Below, one piece after another: positions 41,528 to 50,263 of a stretch of DNA of 64,000 bases. The notes below the pieces were generated by a model. That model was not told the origin of the DNA. It did no database searches and saw only the letters and a list, made by a program, of their open reading frames with translations. Source of the DNA: Streptomyces odontomachi (lineage in GTDB: Bacteria; Actinomycetota; Actinomycetes; Streptomycetales; Streptomycetaceae); contig NZ_JAMJWG010000003.1 in NCBI RefSeq assembly GCF_024435355.1, positions 124,001 through 188,000 of the forward strand, given 5' to 3'. The first letter of the stretch is position 1. Each line of letters opens with the position of its first letter. Made by a program: the position numbers and the translations under genes.

Positions 41528-42361
41528 ATGCCCGAGCTCCCCGACGTGGAGGCGTTCCGGAAGGTCCTCGCGTCCTGTGCGCAGGACGCGGTGATCCGGC
41601 GGGTGGATGTGTACGACACCGGTGTGCTGCACGACGTCAGCGCCGCCCGGCTGCGGCGGGAGCTGACGGGCCGGTCCTTCGCCGCGCCCGAACGGCACGG
41701 CAAGTGGCTGCTGGCCCGCACCTCGGGCGACGACGACGCCGACGGCTCCCCCACCGTGCTGCTGCACTTCGGCATGACGGGGCGGCTGGTGTGCTGTGCA
41801 CCCGGCGAGGAGCGGCACGCGCACGACCGGGTGGTCTTCACCGTGGCACCGGCGCAGCGCGGCCGGCACGAGCGCGAGCTGCGCTACCGCGACCAGCGCA
41901 AGTTGAAGGGGTTGTGGCTGGTCGACGACGCCGGGGCCAAGCGGATGCTGGCGGACCAGGGGCCCGACGCCGCGCAGGTGAGCCAGGCGGAGTTCGACGA
42001 GCGGCTGGCCCGGCGGCGGGGCGGGGTGAAGTCGGCGCTCACCGACCAGTCGCTGCTGGCGGGGCTCGGCAACCTGCTCGCCGACGAACTCCTGTGGCGG
42101 GCCCGGCTGGCCCCCGACACCCCGGTCGGCACGCTCACCGACGCCGACCGGGCACGCCTCTACAAGGAGATGCGCAGCACCCTGAAGGCGACGGTCCAGG
42201 CCGGCCGCATCCCGGACCGCGCCACCTGGCTCACCGGCCACCGCGACGACGATCCCGCCCGGTGCCCGCGCTGCGGCACGGGCCTACGGCGTGACCGGGT
42301 CTCGGGCCGTGCCACGGTGTGGTGCCCGCACTGCCAGCCACGCGACGGCAAGCGGTCCTGA
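41528..42361 (+). CDS. Fpg/Nei-family DNA glycosylase
   Basis: 277-aa base-excision repair enzyme that removes oxidised bases and cuts at the abasic site. The N-terminus [12 protein letters not shown] gives the catalytic Pro and Glu; the conserved Lys lies in [11 protein letters not shown]. The helix-two-turn-helix is [20 protein letters not shown] and the zinc finger has four Cys ([11 protein letters not shown]...WCPHC). Exact substrate (Fpg-like 8-oxoG or Nei-like pyrimidines) cannot be told. ATG 41528 has GTGGAGG upstream. Confidence 0.9.
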   Translation: MPELPDVEAFRKVLASCAQDAVIRRVDVYDTGVLHDVSAARLRRELTGRSFAAPERHGKWLLARTSGDDDADGSPTVLLHFGMTGRLVCCAPGEERHAHDRVVFTVAPAQRGRHERELRYRDQRKLKGLWLVDDAGAKRMLADQGPDAAQVSQAEFDERLARRRGGVKSALTDQSLLAGLGNLLADELLWRARLAPDTPVGTLTDADRARLYKEMRSTLKATVQAGRIPDRATWLTGHRDDDPARCPRCGTGLRRDRVSGRATVWCPHCQPRDGKRS

Positions 42362-42472
42362 TGGCGAGCGGTGCCCCCGCGGCGCGGGTCCTGCCCCGGT
42401 CGCGCCCCGCTTGCGCCGGCACGCGACCGGGCGACGATGGGCGTAGGGGGCCGAGCGCTGCGAGGTGAGCGG

Positions 42473-44254
42473 GTGGCGAGGCTGCTGTCGGTCAACGTCG
42501 GTCTTCCCCGGCACGTGCCGTGGCACGACCGCACCGTCTACACCGGCGTGTGGAAGCAGTCCGTGCCGGGACCGCAGACGGTGCGGCGGCTCAACATCGA
42601 CGGGGACGGGCAGGGCGACCTCCAGGGCCACGGCGGCGAGCAGCGCGCCGTGCTCGTCTACCAGATCGACTCCTACCGGTACTGGCAGGAGCACTTCGGC
42701 CGGGACGACTTCGGCTACGGCCAGTTCGGGGAGAACTTCACCGTCGACGGGCTCGCCGACGACGAGGTCTGCATCGGGGACCGCTACCGGATCGGCACGG
42801 CGGTCTTCGAGGTCACCCAGCCACGCGTCACCTGCTACCGGGTGGGGATGCGCATGGGCGAGCCGCAGATGGCCGCGCTGCTGGTCTCCCACCACCGGCC
42901 CGGGTTCTACTTCCGAGTGCTCACCGAGGGGCAGGTCACGGCCGGCGACGAGATCGTGCGGGTGGTGCGGGGACCGGAGGGCGTCACCGTCGCGGAGATC
43001 GACGCGCTGCTGTACCTGCCGGGCCACCGGCCGGAGGACCGGGAGAGGATCGCGCGGGCCCGGCGCATCCCGGCGCTCAGTCCCGGCTGGCAGTCCTCGT
43101 TGCAGACGCTCCTCGACCAGGGTGCCGGTACGGGGACGGCGGGCGGCAACCCGGCGCTGAACGCGGCGGCCGGGGCGCCGAAGCCCGCCTGGCCCGGCTT
43201 CCGCCCGATGCGCGTCACGGCGATCACCCGGGAGAGCCGGGACATCTTCTCGTTGACGTTCACGGGCGAGCGGGACGAGCCGCTGCCGGTGCCCCTCGCC
43301 GGCCAGTTCCTCACCCTGCGGCTGCACCCCCCGTCGCAGGGGGCGCCCCTCATCCGCAGCTACTCGCTCTCCGGCCCACCGGACGGCAGCCGCTACCGCA
43401 TCACCGTCAAGCACGAGCCGCACGGCCGTGCCAGCGGGCAGCTGAGCGAGCACGTGCACGAGGGGGACCTGCTGGACGTGGCCGCGCCGCGCGGCACGTT
43501 CACCCTCGCCCCCGGGGACGATCCGGTCCTGCTGGTCTCCGGCGGCGTCGGCGTCACGCCCGAGATGGCCATGCTGCACGCGCTCGCCGCCGAGCGCTCC
43601 GGTCGGGAGGTGTGGTGGCTGCACGGGGCGCGCAACGGTGCGGAGCGCGCCTTCGCCGCGGAGTCCGACGCCCTGCTGGCCCGGCTGCCCCGCGCCCACG
43701 CGCACGTCTGCTACAGCGCGCCGCTGCCCGGCGACCGCCTCGGCCGGGACTACGCGGCCGCCGGGCACCTGTCCGCCGGGCGCTTCGCGCAGCTGGGGGT
43801 GCCGACGAGGGCGGCGGCCTACCTGTGCGGGCCGCAGGCCTTCCTGCGCGACCTGCACGCCGGTCTCGTCGACTACGGCATCGACCCGGGCCTGATCCAC
43901 ACCGAGACCTTCGGCACCGAACCCGCCGTCACGCCGGGGGTCACCGCCGGCACGGAGCCGTCCGGTCCGCCCCACCCGCCGAAGGGCCCGCCGGGTCCTG
44001 GGCCCGAGGTGTCGTTCGCCCGCAGCGGCCTGAGCGCCAACTGGGACCCGGCCTACGCGAGCCTGCTGGAGTTCGCCGAGGCGTGTGACGTGCCGGTCCG
44101 CTGGAGCTGCCGGACCGGCATCTGCCACACCTGCGAGACCGGGCTGCTGTCCGGCGAGGTGGCGTACCTCCCGGAACCCGTGGACCCGCCGGCCGAGGGC
44201 AACGCGCTGACCTGCTGTTCGACGCCCCGCGACGCCGTGGTGCTCGACCTGTGA
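42473..44254 (+). CDS. MOSC domain - ferredoxin reductase - [2Fe-2S] ferredoxin fusion
   Basis: 593-aa three-part electron-transfer protein. Residues about 1-225 form a YiiM-like MOSC domain with 3-alpha extension (GDLQGHGGEQRAVLVYQIDS, GQFGENFTVDGL, VTCYRVGMRMG). About 240-490 form an FAD/NAD(P)-binding reductase (IRSYSLSGPPDGSRYRITVK, VLLVSGGVGVTPEMAMLHAL). About 500-593 form a plant-type [2Fe-2S] ferredoxin (CRTGICHTCETG and LTCCSTP). MOSC proteins of this type reduce N-hydroxylated compounds through a molybdenum cofactor, so the fusion supplies its own electrons; the substrate is unknown. GTG 42473 follows CGAGGTGAG. Confidence 0.9.
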   Translation: MARLLSVNVGLPRHVPWHDRTVYTGVWKQSVPGPQTVRRLNIDGDGQGDLQGHGGEQRAVLVYQIDSYRYWQEHFGRDDFGYGQFGENFTVDGLADDEVCIGDRYRIGTAVFEVTQPRVTCYRVGMRMGEPQMAALLVSHHRPGFYFRVLTEGQVTAGDEIVRVVRGPEGVTVAEIDALLYLPGHRPEDRERIARARRIPALSPGWQSSLQTLLDQGAGTGTAGGNPALNAAAGAPKPAWPGFRPMRVTAITRESRDIFSLTFTGERDEPLPVPLAGQFLTLRLHPPSQGAPLIRSYSLSGPPDGSRYRITVKHEPHGRASGQLSEHVHEGDLLDVAAPRGTFTLAPGDDPVLLVSGGVGVTPEMAMLHALAAERSGREVWWLHGARNGAERAFAAESDALLARLPRAHAHVCYSAPLPGDRLGRDYAAAGHLSAGRFAQLGVPTRAAAYLCGPQAFLRDLHAGLVDYGIDPGLIHTETFGTEPAVTPGVTAGTEPSGPPHPPKGPPGPGPEVSFARSGLSANWDPAYASLLEFAEACDVPVRWSCRTGICHTCETGLLSGEVAYLPEPVDPPAEGNALTCCSTPRDAVVLDL

Positions 44255-44317
44255 CGATCACCCGATGCGACGATCACCGGACAACCGACGGATACCGAAT
44301 GTGACGATCACCGTCGG
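44250..44317. repeat. GACGATCACC repeats and inverted repeat between convergent genes
   Basis: The motif GACGATCACC occurs three times (about 44253, 44269 and 44303) across the two stop codons. CCGACGG (44285-44291) and CCGTCGG (44311-44317) are inverted and may act as a weak terminator. Confidence 0.5.
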
Positions 44318-45042
44318 ACGGACCTGACGAGCCGGCCGAGCGGGCCCTCGTACAGGCCCTCGCTGGTGAGGGCGTGGTAGAGGATGACCACGATCACGCA
44401 CACCAGCCCCACCCACGGGGCGATGAACCAGCCGCCGATCCCGCAGACCACGTACAGCACCACGCCGGTGAGCGGACGGACTCGCTGGATGCGCAGATAG
44501 GACGCCGTCACGCCCGGCTCCAGCAGGTGCGGCCGGGACCGCAGATAGGTGAACGCTCCCCACCACGGGCCGCCCATGACCGCAGCTGCGGCCGCGTAGA
44601 CCACCACCGCCACGCGTTCGTCGTGCCGGCTCCCCCCGGCGAACGCGGTGGCGAGGATCTCGGTCGGGAAGGGCACGATCACCGCCCCGAAGAGGATGCC
44701 CAGGTTGATCCACTTCAGCCCGATCGCCATCCGCCGTACCCGCCGGAAGAGGGCGTGGTGGTTCAGCCAGATGACCCCGACGTAGCAGAAGGAGACCAGG
44801 AACGCGAGGTACGAGGGCCACAGCTGCCCCAGTGCGTACGGGAGACGCCCGGGCCGGTGCGGGGGCGGCTTGAGGTCGAGCACCAGAAGCGTGATCACGA
44901 TGGCGAGGACGGCGTCGCTGAACGCCTCGACCCGGCCGGTGTCCGAGAGCCGGACGTCCTCTTCCTGGACGGCGGTCAGTGGGCGAGCACCTCGTCCCCT
45001 TTCGGAACGGCGGACGCGCCCCCGTCGCGACCGGCGGAGCAC
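44308..45042 (-). CDS. TMEM175-family (DUF1211) membrane protein, putative potassium channel
   Basis: About 244 aa with six membrane helices. The signature RVEAFSDAVLAIVITLLVLD on helix 1 and the WLNHHALFRRV motif identify the TMEM175/DUF1211 family, whose bacterial members form potassium-permeable tetramers. Later helices are LGILFGAVIVPFPTEILATA and GVVLYVVCGIGGWFIAPWVG. The start is uncertain: GTG 45042 is the nearest standard start, leaving a basic 30-residue N-terminus, and no good ribosome binding site is seen. Confidence 0.82.
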   Translation of the reverse strand: MLRRSRRGRVRRSERGRGARPLTAVQEEDVRLSDTGRVEAFSDAVLAIVITLLVLDLKPPPHRPGRLPYALGQLWPSYLAFLVSFCYVGVIWLNHHALFRRVRRMAIGLKWINLGILFGAVIVPFPTEILATAFAGGSRHDERVAVVVYAAAAAVMGGPWWGAFTYLRSRPHLLEPGVTASYLRIQRVRPLTGVVLYVVCGIGGWFIAPWVGLVCVIVVILYHALTSEGLYEGPLGRLVRSVRR

Positions 45043-45109
45043 GCGTCCGACCGCGCCCCGGGCGCCCCGGGCGGCCCTGGCACCCGATCGCCCGGGTACA
45101 CCGGGCGCG

Positions 45110-45144
45110 CCCGGCACGCCCCGTGCACGCCGGGGCGTGCCGGG
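45110..45144 (-). terminator. 13-bp hairpin terminator
   Basis: CCCGGCACGCCCC (45110-45122) pairs perfectly with GGGGCGTGCCGGG (45132-45144). It lies 6 bp after the stop of the minus-strand gene at 45151. Confidence 0.85.
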
Positions 45145-45150
45145 TGGCGG

Positions 45151-45801
45151 TCAGCTGAAGACCATCATCGCCCCTTGTGCCAGGCTCCGCATCGCCGCCG
45201 CGTGCAGTCCCGCCCACACGTGCCGCTCCCGCGCGAACGGATCACCGTCCGCCGGTACCGGTGCCGCCGGCTCCTCCAACTCCGTGGGCGCCGTGGGCGG
45301 CCGGGGTGCCGCCGGGGGTTTCGACGGGTCGATCCCGATCGACGGTGCCACGTACTCCAACTCCCGCAGCAGCGCGTGCGACGACCCCAGCGGCCCGCCC
45401 CCGGCCAGCAGGTCGTCGTTGCACAGCGGCTCGGCGAAGTCCACCGGCACGTAGGCTCCCGCGTGGTCGTAGTGCCAGACCAGGTGGGACTGCTGGGCCG
45501 TGGACTCGAACATCTCCAGCAGTTGCTCGTAGTCCCCGCCCAGCTCGTCGACCGGCGTCACCGCGAGGCCGCACATCTGGAGCAGATAGGCGCGCCGGAG
45601 GAAGTGCAGTGCGTCGTAGTCGAAGCCGGCGACGGGCGCCACGTCGCCGGACAGGCCCGGCATGTAGGCGTAGACCGGCACCGGGGGGAGCCCGGCCTCG
45701 CCGAGCGTGCGGTCGTAGAGCGCCAGTTCCTCGGCGAACGGGTTGTCGGGGCTGTGGCACAGCACGTCGACGAGCGGGACCAGCCACAGGTCACAGGCCA
45801 A
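45151..45801 (-). CDS. hypothetical protein, 216 aa
   Basis: I do not recognise a named family. It is soluble, acidic, Pro-rich near the C-terminus (PSKPPAAPRPPTAPTELEEP). It begins LACDLWLVPLVDVLCHSPDN; other notable stretches are VYAYMPGLSGDVAPVAGFDY, FESTAQQSHLVWHYDHAGAY and DPFARERHVWAGLHAAAMRS. TTG 45801 follows GAGGAG at 7-nt spacing. The gene has its own terminator, and a repeat-rich region with a short palindrome lies upstream, so it is a single transcription unit. Codon bias is fully typical. Confidence 0.7.
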   Translation of the reverse strand: MACDLWLVPLVDVLCHSPDNPFAEELALYDRTLGEAGLPPVPVYAYMPGLSGDVAPVAGFDYDALHFLRRAYLLQMCGLAVTPVDELGGDYEQLLEMFESTAQQSHLVWHYDHAGAYVPVDFAEPLCNDDLLAGGGPLGSSHALLRELEYVAPSIGIDPSKPPAAPRPPTAPTELEEPAAPVPADGDPFARERHVWAGLHAAAMRSLAQGAMMVFS

Positions 45802-45814
45802 GGAGCACTCCTCA

Positions 45815-45861
45815 CGTAGGTCGCCTACGGCTCGTACGGGGGTCGTACGGGGGTCGTACGG
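45815..45861. repeat. palindrome and 11-bp repeats upstream of the 45151 gene
   Basis: CGTAGG-TCG-CCTACG (45815-45829) is a dyad directly before the ribosome binding site. It is followed by TCGTACGGGGG at 45832-45842 and 45843-45853 and a partial third copy. One-turn spacing makes these candidate regulator sites. Confidence 0.55.
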
Positions 45862-46018
45862 TCATCTGGTTCGCGCGCATCGGCGCCGCCCACGGCACGT
45901 GAAGCGCGTCACACGGTCAAGAAAGCGTAATGCGTCGGCGGCATGTCGGCCCCTGGCCCGGTGCGTACCCGGCGGAAGGGCCGGTTCACCCTCGAGGCCG
46001 TCACGTGCCTGCGTCGGC

Positions 46019-46135
46019 ACGTCCACACGTCCGCTTACGTCCTCACGTCCTCACGTCCCCGCGTCTCTCGTCTTACGTCCCCGCGTCCTCACGTCCCCGC
46101 GTCTCTCGTCTTACGTCCTCGCGTCCCCGCGGGGC
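46019..46135. repeat. ACGTCC minisatellite overlapping the end of the GT2 fusion gene
   Basis: ACGTCC or GCGTCC units recur every 8-10 bp over about 115 bp. A higher-order 38-bp repeat has 28 identical bases at 46053-46080 and 46091-46118. The array includes the stop and the last codons (RGRKTRDAGT) of the minus-strand glycosyltransferase fusion, so its C-terminus may vary. Confidence 0.8.
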
Positions 46136-48773
46136 CGTGCAGGTCCCAGATCCAGACGCCGTCGACCCACGTTCCCGGGCGGCCCAGCAGTTCGCGCAGG
46201 ACGCGGCGGAGTGCCACGTCGTTCCGCTGGGGCGGGAGCACCACCAACCCCGCTTTCCAGAACGCGAGGTCGGCCTTGGCCCGGGCCCGCCACACGGCGT
46301 CGATCTCGGGGACCCGGCCCGTCCCGCTCACCTGGCGCAGCAGGAGGGAGGTCCAGCGGGGCGGGGCGCCGTAGATGCCGACGCGGTCGAGTCCGTAGGG
46401 GCCGTTGAAGTAGCCGCCGGGCAGGCTGAAGCCCAGGTGGGCGATGGTCTGCCAGTGCAGCCCCTCGGCGTTTCCGGGATCGGGCAGCGGCACCGGCACG
46501 AGGGTCTCGCCGGTGCGGGTGTCGGGGTCCGGGAGATACACCGACCAGGTGCCGTCGGCGATGAAGGCCGGCACCGGCGCCCGGTCCACCGCCTTGAGCG
46601 GCCGGGGCACGATCGGCAGCAGGGCGGCGGCGACGGCGGCGAGTCCCGCGATCCGCAGGACGGTGCGCAGGGGTGCGCGGCGGACGGCTCGCAGGCTCGC
46701 CCGGAGGAACGTCCGAAGGGTCACCCGGAGGACCCGTCCGCGGGGCACCCCCCTCAGGCGCGCGCCCGCCTGCTCCGTCCCGGTCCCGAGCAGCCCCTGC
46801 ACGGCAACCGCCACCATCATCCCCAGCGCGGGTGCGCAGACCATCGCCATCCGCGATTCGATGACCGATTCGAAGAGCGGCAGGTGGGCGACGAGCCGCC
46901 AAGGGCCCGGCAGGGTGGCGTGGGTGAACGGGACGGGGATGCGCACGCCGAGGGAGAGGACCGCGGCCAGCAGTGCCGTGACCGCCAGCGCGCGCACCGC
47001 CGGACGGCGCCACCACCGCAGGGTGATCGCAAAGGCGAGGGAGACCAGCGGCCAGCCGTAGAAGGCGTTCTGCTCGGTCGGGTTGTCGGCGAGCCGGGCG
47101 GCCGTGGCCGCGTCTCCCGCGAGCGAGCGCTCGGCGAACGAGAGCAACGCGAGCGGGCTGTTGGCGGACCGCTTGCCGTGCAGCATGCCGCCGTAGCTCT
47201 GCGGTCCGAAGAACTGCCAGTGCAGCGGGTAGACCACCAGCGGCAGGCACACCGCGACGGAGACCAGCAGCCCGTACACCAGCGGACGCCACGCCGCCCG
47301 CGCCGCGTCCCGCCGCACCGCCCCGTACGCGGCCAGGAACAGCACCAGGCCGATCGCCGCGAGCAGCAGCGGTTCCTCGCCCAGGAAGATCTGGTACGCC
47401 ACGTACAGACCGAGGACGGCGCCATGCCGCACCGCCCGGTCGGTGCCGTCCTCGGCGAGCCGCAGCACCCGTTCGATGATCGGCGGGATCATGAAGAGGA
47501 CGACGAAGTTCGGGTGCGCGTTGGCGTGGCTGACCATCGGCGGCGCGAAGGCGGCGAGCAGGGCGCCGACGGTGGCCGCCGGGCGGCCGGGCGCGATCCG
47601 GCGCAGGATCAGCCGGTACCAGGCGGCGGCGGTCGCGGCCAGGCCCACCGTCATGACCAGGGAGAGGGTGACGGCCGGGCCGAGCAGCCAGGTGAGCGGG
47701 GCGCAGGGGACGCTCAGGCCGAGCATGGCGGTGTTCGCCATCAGGTTCACGCCGTCCGGATAGCCCTGGAGCGTGGTGAACAGCGGATCGTGCAGATGGG
47801 CCACGTGGTCGGCGGTGACCGCGAAGAACCACTCCCACTGGTTCTGGTCCTGGAGCGAGTCCGGCAGATAGCGCCCGCTCGGACCGCCGCCGCTCCACCG
47901 GCCCCAGTTCAGGGCGAAGGACGCGGCGAGGAAGAGGACGACGGCGACGACGTCCGCGGGGCGCACGGCACGTACCGCGTTGCGCAGCGGCCTGGTCCGC
48001 AGGGCGGTCAGCTCGGCGAGCACCTTCAGGTAGTCCAGGGCCCGCACCTTGGAGCCGTCCTGGTGCGCCCAGCGCACCGGCACCTCGGCGACCCGGCGTC
48101 CGGTGCGGCGCAGATGGCGCAGTATCTCGACGTCGATGCCCCAGCCGGTGAGCCGGGACGCGGCGAAGGCCTCACGGGCGGCCTCGCCGTCGAACAGCTT
48201 GAAGCCGCACTGGGTGTCACGGATGCCGGGCACCGCGACGCCGCGTATCAGGTAGTTGCCGGTGCGGCCGAGCAGCTCGCGCAGCGGGTGCTGGTGGGCG
48301 TCGATGCGGGCGCCGGGCATCGCACGTGAACCGATGGCGGCCGCGTGCCCGTCGTCGAGCGCCTTGTCGAGCGCGTCGAGTTCCTCGATGGGGGTGGCCA
48401 GGTCGGCGTCCGTGACGAGCACCCGGCGCCCGTAGGAGGCGAGCACGCCCTGCCGCAGGGCGTGGCCCTTGCCACGGTTGCGGTCACCGGTGACGAGGTG
48501 GATGCGCGGTTCGCGTGCGGCGGCCTCGGCGGCGATCCGGCGGGTACGGTCGGTGGAGCCGTCGTCCACGACGATCAGCTCCCACTCGCCCCAGGGTCCG
48601 GGAGCGTGCGACGGCCGGCGCCCGTCAGCGCCGCCGGCGCCGACGCCGGCCTCCTCCGATCCCCCGGCCGCCCCGTCCCCCCGCAGATACGCGCAGATCG
48701 CCTCCAACGTCGGGCCCAGGCGACCTTCTTCGTCGTACGCCGGAACGACGACGGTCAGGTCCACCGCGCTCAT
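46089..48773 (-). CDS. GT2 glycosyltransferase fused to a polytopic membrane domain
   Basis: 894 aa. Residues 1-285 form a family-2 transferase of the dolichyl/polyprenyl-phosphate glucose or mannose synthase type (VDLTVVVPAYDEEGRLGPTL, LIVVDDGSTDRTRRI, LVTDADLATPIEELDALD, IRDTQCGFKLFDG). Residues about 295-740 hold 10 or more membrane helices with loops such as NWGRWSGGGPSGRYLPDSLQ, resembling GT-C type lipid-linked sugar transferases. An outer C-terminal domain follows. One protein may thus load a sugar on polyprenyl phosphate and use it for surface glycosylation. The start overlaps the GntR gene stop by 4 bases. Confidence 0.85.
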   Translation of the reverse strand: MSAVDLTVVVPAYDEEGRLGPTLEAICAYLRGDGAAGGSEEAGVGAGGADGRRPSHAPGPWGEWELIVVDDGSTDRTRRIAAEAAAREPRIHLVTGDRNRGKGHALRQGVLASYGRRVLVTDADLATPIEELDALDKALDDGHAAAIGSRAMPGARIDAHQHPLRELLGRTGNYLIRGVAVPGIRDTQCGFKLFDGEAAREAFAASRLTGWGIDVEILRHLRRTGRRVAEVPVRWAHQDGSKVRALDYLKVLAELTALRTRPLRNAVRAVRPADVVAVVLFLAASFALNWGRWSGGGPSGRYLPDSLQDQNQWEWFFAVTADHVAHLHDPLFTTLQGYPDGVNLMANTAMLGLSVPCAPLTWLLGPAVTLSLVMTVGLAATAAAWYRLILRRIAPGRPAATVGALLAAFAPPMVSHANAHPNFVVLFMIPPIIERVLRLAEDGTDRAVRHGAVLGLYVAYQIFLGEEPLLLAAIGLVLFLAAYGAVRRDAARAAWRPLVYGLLVSVAVCLPLVVYPLHWQFFGPQSYGGMLHGKRSANSPLALLSFAERSLAGDAATAARLADNPTEQNAFYGWPLVSLAFAITLRWWRRPAVRALAVTALLAAVLSLGVRIPVPFTHATLPGPWRLVAHLPLFESVIESRMAMVCAPALGMMVAVAVQGLLGTGTEQAGARLRGVPRGRVLRVTLRTFLRASLRAVRRAPLRTVLRIAGLAAVAAALLPIVPRPLKAVDRAPVPAFIADGTWSVYLPDPDTRTGETLVPVPLPDPGNAEGLHWQTIAHLGFSLPGGYFNGPYGLDRVGIYGAPPRWTSLLLRQVSGTGRVPEIDAVWRARAKADLAFWKAGLVVLPPQRNDVALRRVLRELLGRPGTWVDGVWIWDLHGPAGTRGRKTRDAGT

Positions 48774-49471
48774 TCAGCCGACAGCCGTTCGACCAGGGCG
48801 AGCCAGTGGGCGTTGCAGCTCGAGATGACGGCGCGCGCGGCGGACGGGTCACGGCGCATCAGGGCGTCCACCAGGTCGGTGTGCCCGGCCCACAGCCGCC
48901 CTCTGAGGTCGGCCTGGCTGCGTAGCAGCGGCACGGCGCACGCCCAGCACTGGACGCGCAGCCGGTGCAGGAAGTCGGCGAGGTAGGGGTTGCCGAAGAG
49001 CGCGTTCAGCTCGCGCCAGAAGCGCAGGTCGTAGCCGATGAGGACGTTCAGGTGACCGCCGACGGCGGCGCGGCGGGCCTCCTCGGCGCGGCGGCGGACG
49101 CCGCGCAGCGTGGCCTCGTCACGGGGCGCGAGGTGTCGCAGTTCCTGGGGGCGGCAGGTCGCGACCCGTTCGGCGAGGTCGCTGAAGATGCCGTCGGCCA
49201 CCAGGTTGCGGGCCTCGATCATGCCCCGGTAGTCGTCCAACGAGTACTCGTGGACCCGGAATCCGCGGTGCTGCACCGAGTCCAGCAGCCCCTGCGCCGA
49301 GAGATCGACCAGCGCCTCGCGCACCGGGGTCGCGGAGACCCCGTACTGCTCGGCGATCTCCTTGACGGTGAACTCCTGCCCCGGGGTCAGCCGCCCGGCC
49401 AGCACCTCGTCGCGGAGTGCGTCGGCGATCTGTTGGCGCAGGGTGCTACGGGTTACGGCGGGGCCGCGCAT
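48770..49471 (-). CDS. GntR-family regulator (FadR subfamily)
   Basis: 233-aa DNA-binding regulator. The winged helix is TLRQQIADALRDEVLAGRLT, VKEIAEQYGVSATPVREALV. The C-terminal FCD ligand-binding domain is helical, with His candidates for metal binding (LIGYDLRFWRELNALFGNPY, GHTDLVDALMRRDPSAARAV). ATG 49471 has GGGAGG at slightly long spacing. Overlap with the downstream glycosyltransferase suggests they are co-transcribed. Paired repeats in the upstream gap are likely operators. Confidence 0.88.
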   Translation of the reverse strand: MRGPAVTRSTLRQQIADALRDEVLAGRLTPGQEFTVKEIAEQYGVSATPVREALVDLSAQGLLDSVQHRGFRVHEYSLDDYRGMIEARNLVADGIFSDLAERVATCRPQELRHLAPRDEATLRGVRRRAEEARRAAVGGHLNVLIGYDLRFWRELNALFGNPYLADFLHRLRVQCWACAVPLLRSQADLRGRLWAGHTDLVDALMRRDPSAARAVISSCNAHWLALVERLSAE

Positions 49472-49489
49472 GGTAGTGCCTGCCTCCCC

Positions 49490-49564
49490 GGGACGTGGCG
49501 CGTACGAGCTGAGGGACGTGGCGCGTACGAACGGACGACATCGAACCGACTACATCGAACTGAC
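49490..49564. promoter_or_regulatory. two sets of paired direct repeats upstream of the GntR gene
   Basis: GGGACGTGGCGCGTACGA occurs at 49490-49507 and 49513-49530 (18 identical bases, 23 bp apart). ACATCGAAC(C/T)GAC occurs at 49538-49550 and 49552-49564 (14 bp apart). Both sit within 100 bp of the GntR start and on the far side face a secreted peptidase gene. They may serve autoregulation. Confidence 0.55.
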
Positions 49565-49711
49565 GACATGTATCGGACGTAACCCTACGCGGCACTGCGC
49601 AAAGTGGGACGCGGTGAGTTGGCGCCCCGTTGCGTGTTATTGACGCGTCCCTGACATATACGGGAGGGTGACGCACCGATCGACCTCCCACCCCCCACCG
49701 GAGGACCACGG

Positions 49712-50263
49712 ATGAAGCGCATCACCCATGCACTGATCCCGGCAGCGGCGTGCGCGGCCCTGCTGCTCCCCCTCGCACCCGTCGCGACCGCGACGACCGC
49801 ACACACCGGTGTCCACGGCGTGTCCGCCGCGGCCTCGCGCGATGCCGCCGCCGTCACACGCGACACCGTCATCGCCCGCGCCCAGACCTGGCTGACCGCC
49901 GACGACGGCCACCAGGTCCCCTACAGCCAGTCCGCCACCTGGGACGGCTACCGCACCGACTGCTCCGGCTACGTCAGCATGGCGCTGGAACTCGCCAAGC
50001 CGGGACCCAACACCGTCGGCCTGGCGACCAGCACCTACACGTCGAAGATCGCGATGGGCAACCTGGAGAAGGGCGACCTGGTGATCGACGCGACGGGCAC
50101 GTCGACCACCCGGCACGCGGTCATCTTCGAGAAGTGGACCAGTTCGGCGCACACCGCGTACTGGGCGTACGAACAGCGGGGCGGTCACGGCACGGACCAC
50201 CGCACGCTGACGTACGGTCTCGGCACGGACGACTACGACGCGTACCGGCCGAACAAGTACTGA
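49712..50263 (+). CDS. small secreted NlpC/P60-like cysteine peptidase
   Basis: 183 aa. A signal peptide (RITHALIPAAACAALLLPLA, cleavage near VATA-TT) is followed by one compact domain. RAQTWLTADDGHQVPYSQ leads to the nucleophile motif RTDCSGYVSMALEL. The His motif is STTRHAVIFEKW, and a C-terminal strand region follows (AYWAYEQRGGHG). This fits the NlpC/P60-CHAP papain-like fold, usually peptidoglycan hydrolases. ATG 49712 follows CGGAGGACC. It is a single gene; the dispersed repeat hairpin lies downstream. Confidence 0.8.
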   Translation: MKRITHALIPAAACAALLLPLAPVATATTAHTGVHGVSAAASRDAAAVTRDTVIARAQTWLTADDGHQVPYSQSATWDGYRTDCSGYVSMALELAKPGPNTVGLATSTYTSKIAMGNLEKGDLVIDATGTSTTRHAVIFEKWTSSAHTAYWAYEQRGGHGTDHRTLTYGLGTDDYDAYRPNKY

